A stretch of DNA of 41,067 nucleotides from positions 1 to 41,067 of the forward strand of contig JALHRC010000011.1 of the NCBI GenBank assembly GCA_022841645.1. The letters run 5' to 3'. The notes below the pieces were generated by a model that worked only from the letters and a program-made list of their open reading frames with translations, was not told the DNA's origin and ran no database searches. Below, in pieces: positions 40,222 through 41,067 of the stretch; within the stretch, counting starts at the first letter, position 1; each line of letters begins with the position of its first letter. The position numbers and the translations under genes were made by a program. Origin of the DNA: Minisyncoccota bacterium. Lineage in GTDB: Bacteria; Patescibacteriota; Minisyncoccia; Phycocordibacterales; UBA918.

Positions 40222-41067
40222 GTGAGTACAAGGCTCGGGAACGTATTCACCGTGGCGATGCTGATCCACGATTACTAGCGATTCCGGCTTCATGGGGTCG
40301 AGTTGCAGACCCCAATCCGAACTGAGATTGGCTTTATAAGGATTTGCTCCGTGTTACCACATTGCGTCCCGTTGTACCAACCATTGTATCACGAGTGCAG
40401 CCCGAGGCATCAAGGGACATGCTGACCTGGCGTCATCCTCACCTTCCTCTCCCGTGAGGGAGCAGTCTCGCCTGACACTTGTAACAGGCAACGAGGGTTG
40501 CGTTCGTTTCCCCACTTAAGGGAACAGCTCAAGCCACGAACTGACGACGGCCATGCATCACCTGCTATACACCCTCGAAGGCTTCTCTACTTTCATAGAG
40601 CGTGCAGTATAGTTTCTAGCCTTGGTAAGGTTTTTCGCTTATCGACGAATTAAGCCACATGATCCACTGCTTGTGCGAGCCCCCGTCTATTCCTTTGAGT
40701 TTTAATCTTGCGATCGTACTACCCAGGCGGTCTGTTTAACGCGTTAGCTTCGCCACAGAGAGGGTCGATACTCCCTATAGCCAACAGACAGTGTTTAGGG
40801 CGTGGACTACCGGGGTATCTAATCCCGTTCGCTACCCACGCTTTCGTGCCTTAGCGTCAATAAAGTCCCAGCAAGCTGCCTTCGCATTTGGTATTCCCCA
40901 CGATATCAACGGATTTCACCCCTACACCGTGAGTTCTGCTTGCCTCTGACTTATTCTAGATAAACCGTTTCAGATGCAGTTCTGGGGTTGAGCCCCAGGA
41001 TTTAACACCTGACTAATCTATCCGCCTACGCACCCTTTACGCCCAGTAAATCCGGATAATGCTTGGG
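40222..41067 (-). rRNA. rrs: 16S rRNA, 5' exon (cut by window edge)
   Basis: It covers E. coli positions about 540-1399, reading from the right: TTACTGGGCGTAAAG near the window edge, the 787-806 region, the 907-926 region and CCTTGTACTCAC at the junction. Length matches E. coli to within about 15 nt, so no second insertion is present in this part. Position 1396 reads U instead of A if the junction is placed here. Confidence 0.95.

Overview
The window looks like a chromosomal segment from a member of the Candidate Phyla Radiation (Patescibacteria, probably of Parcubacteria/Paceibacteria type). This is an inference, not a phylogeny. It rests on a 16S rRNA gene interrupted by an insertion encoding a LAGLIDADG endonuclease, a compact diversity-generating retroelement (DGR), a VirD4-like ATPase and a VirB2-like small protein without an obvious conjugation operon, lamin-tail and thrombospondin-3 surface proteins, and many genes with no Shine-Dalgarno (SD) motif. 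TGA is used as a normal stop.

Layout. (1) 1-111: the 3' end of an IS30-type transposase, then an orphan promoter. (2) About 238-19124: a surface-glycan locus. It holds dTDP-glucose and GDP-mannose sugar enzymes (rmlA, rmlB, a gmd-like gene), six or more glycosyltransferases (GT2, GT4, GT11, exostosin-like), two DUF268 paralogs, an asparagine synthase and an asparagine-synthase-like protein without the glutaminase cysteine, an FkbM methyltransferase, another methyltransferase, a CapA-like protein and a degenerate sulfotransferase-like protein. The plus-strand genes are packed with 4-nt overlaps or gaps of a few bases, as in one operon. (3) 19168-26548: envelope genes on the minus strand (lamin-tail/PKD protein, VirD4-like ATPase, D-Ala-D-Ala carboxypeptidase-like protein, DUF4015 glycosidase-like protein, small membrane protein) and rsmI. 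(4) 26588-29193: a complete DGR with reverse transcriptase, Avd, template repeat, variable repeat and target gene. All 14 TR/VR differences are at template adenines. The template RNA has its own promoter and terminator, and avd is inverted relative to the rest. (5) 29261-32076: murC and murD. (6) 32195-38934: small membrane proteins, tRNA-Ile(GAU), an LtrA-family gene broken by one TGA, a TSP3-repeat surface protein, a DUF2339 protein, a pilin-like protein and a polytopic membrane protein. (7) 39252-41067: most of a 16S rRNA gene (minus strand, cut by the window edge), interrupted in the decoding centre by an 840-bp LAGLIDADG-encoding insertion.

The most unusual signals concern translation and diversification. 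The 16S 3' tail aligns without gaps to other bacteria, but the anti-SD core CCUCC reads AUUCC. In the same window several genes have a -10 box 6-8 nt before ATG, as expected for leaderless mRNAs, and hardly any gene has an SD. The two clearest exceptions, the DGR target and one small membrane protein, have strong extended -10 promoters and canonical SDs. The DGR has an unusual architecture: a short free-standing template RNA antisense to the avd 3' end, and a C10/G10 homopolymer that would sit inside the RT promoter spacer.
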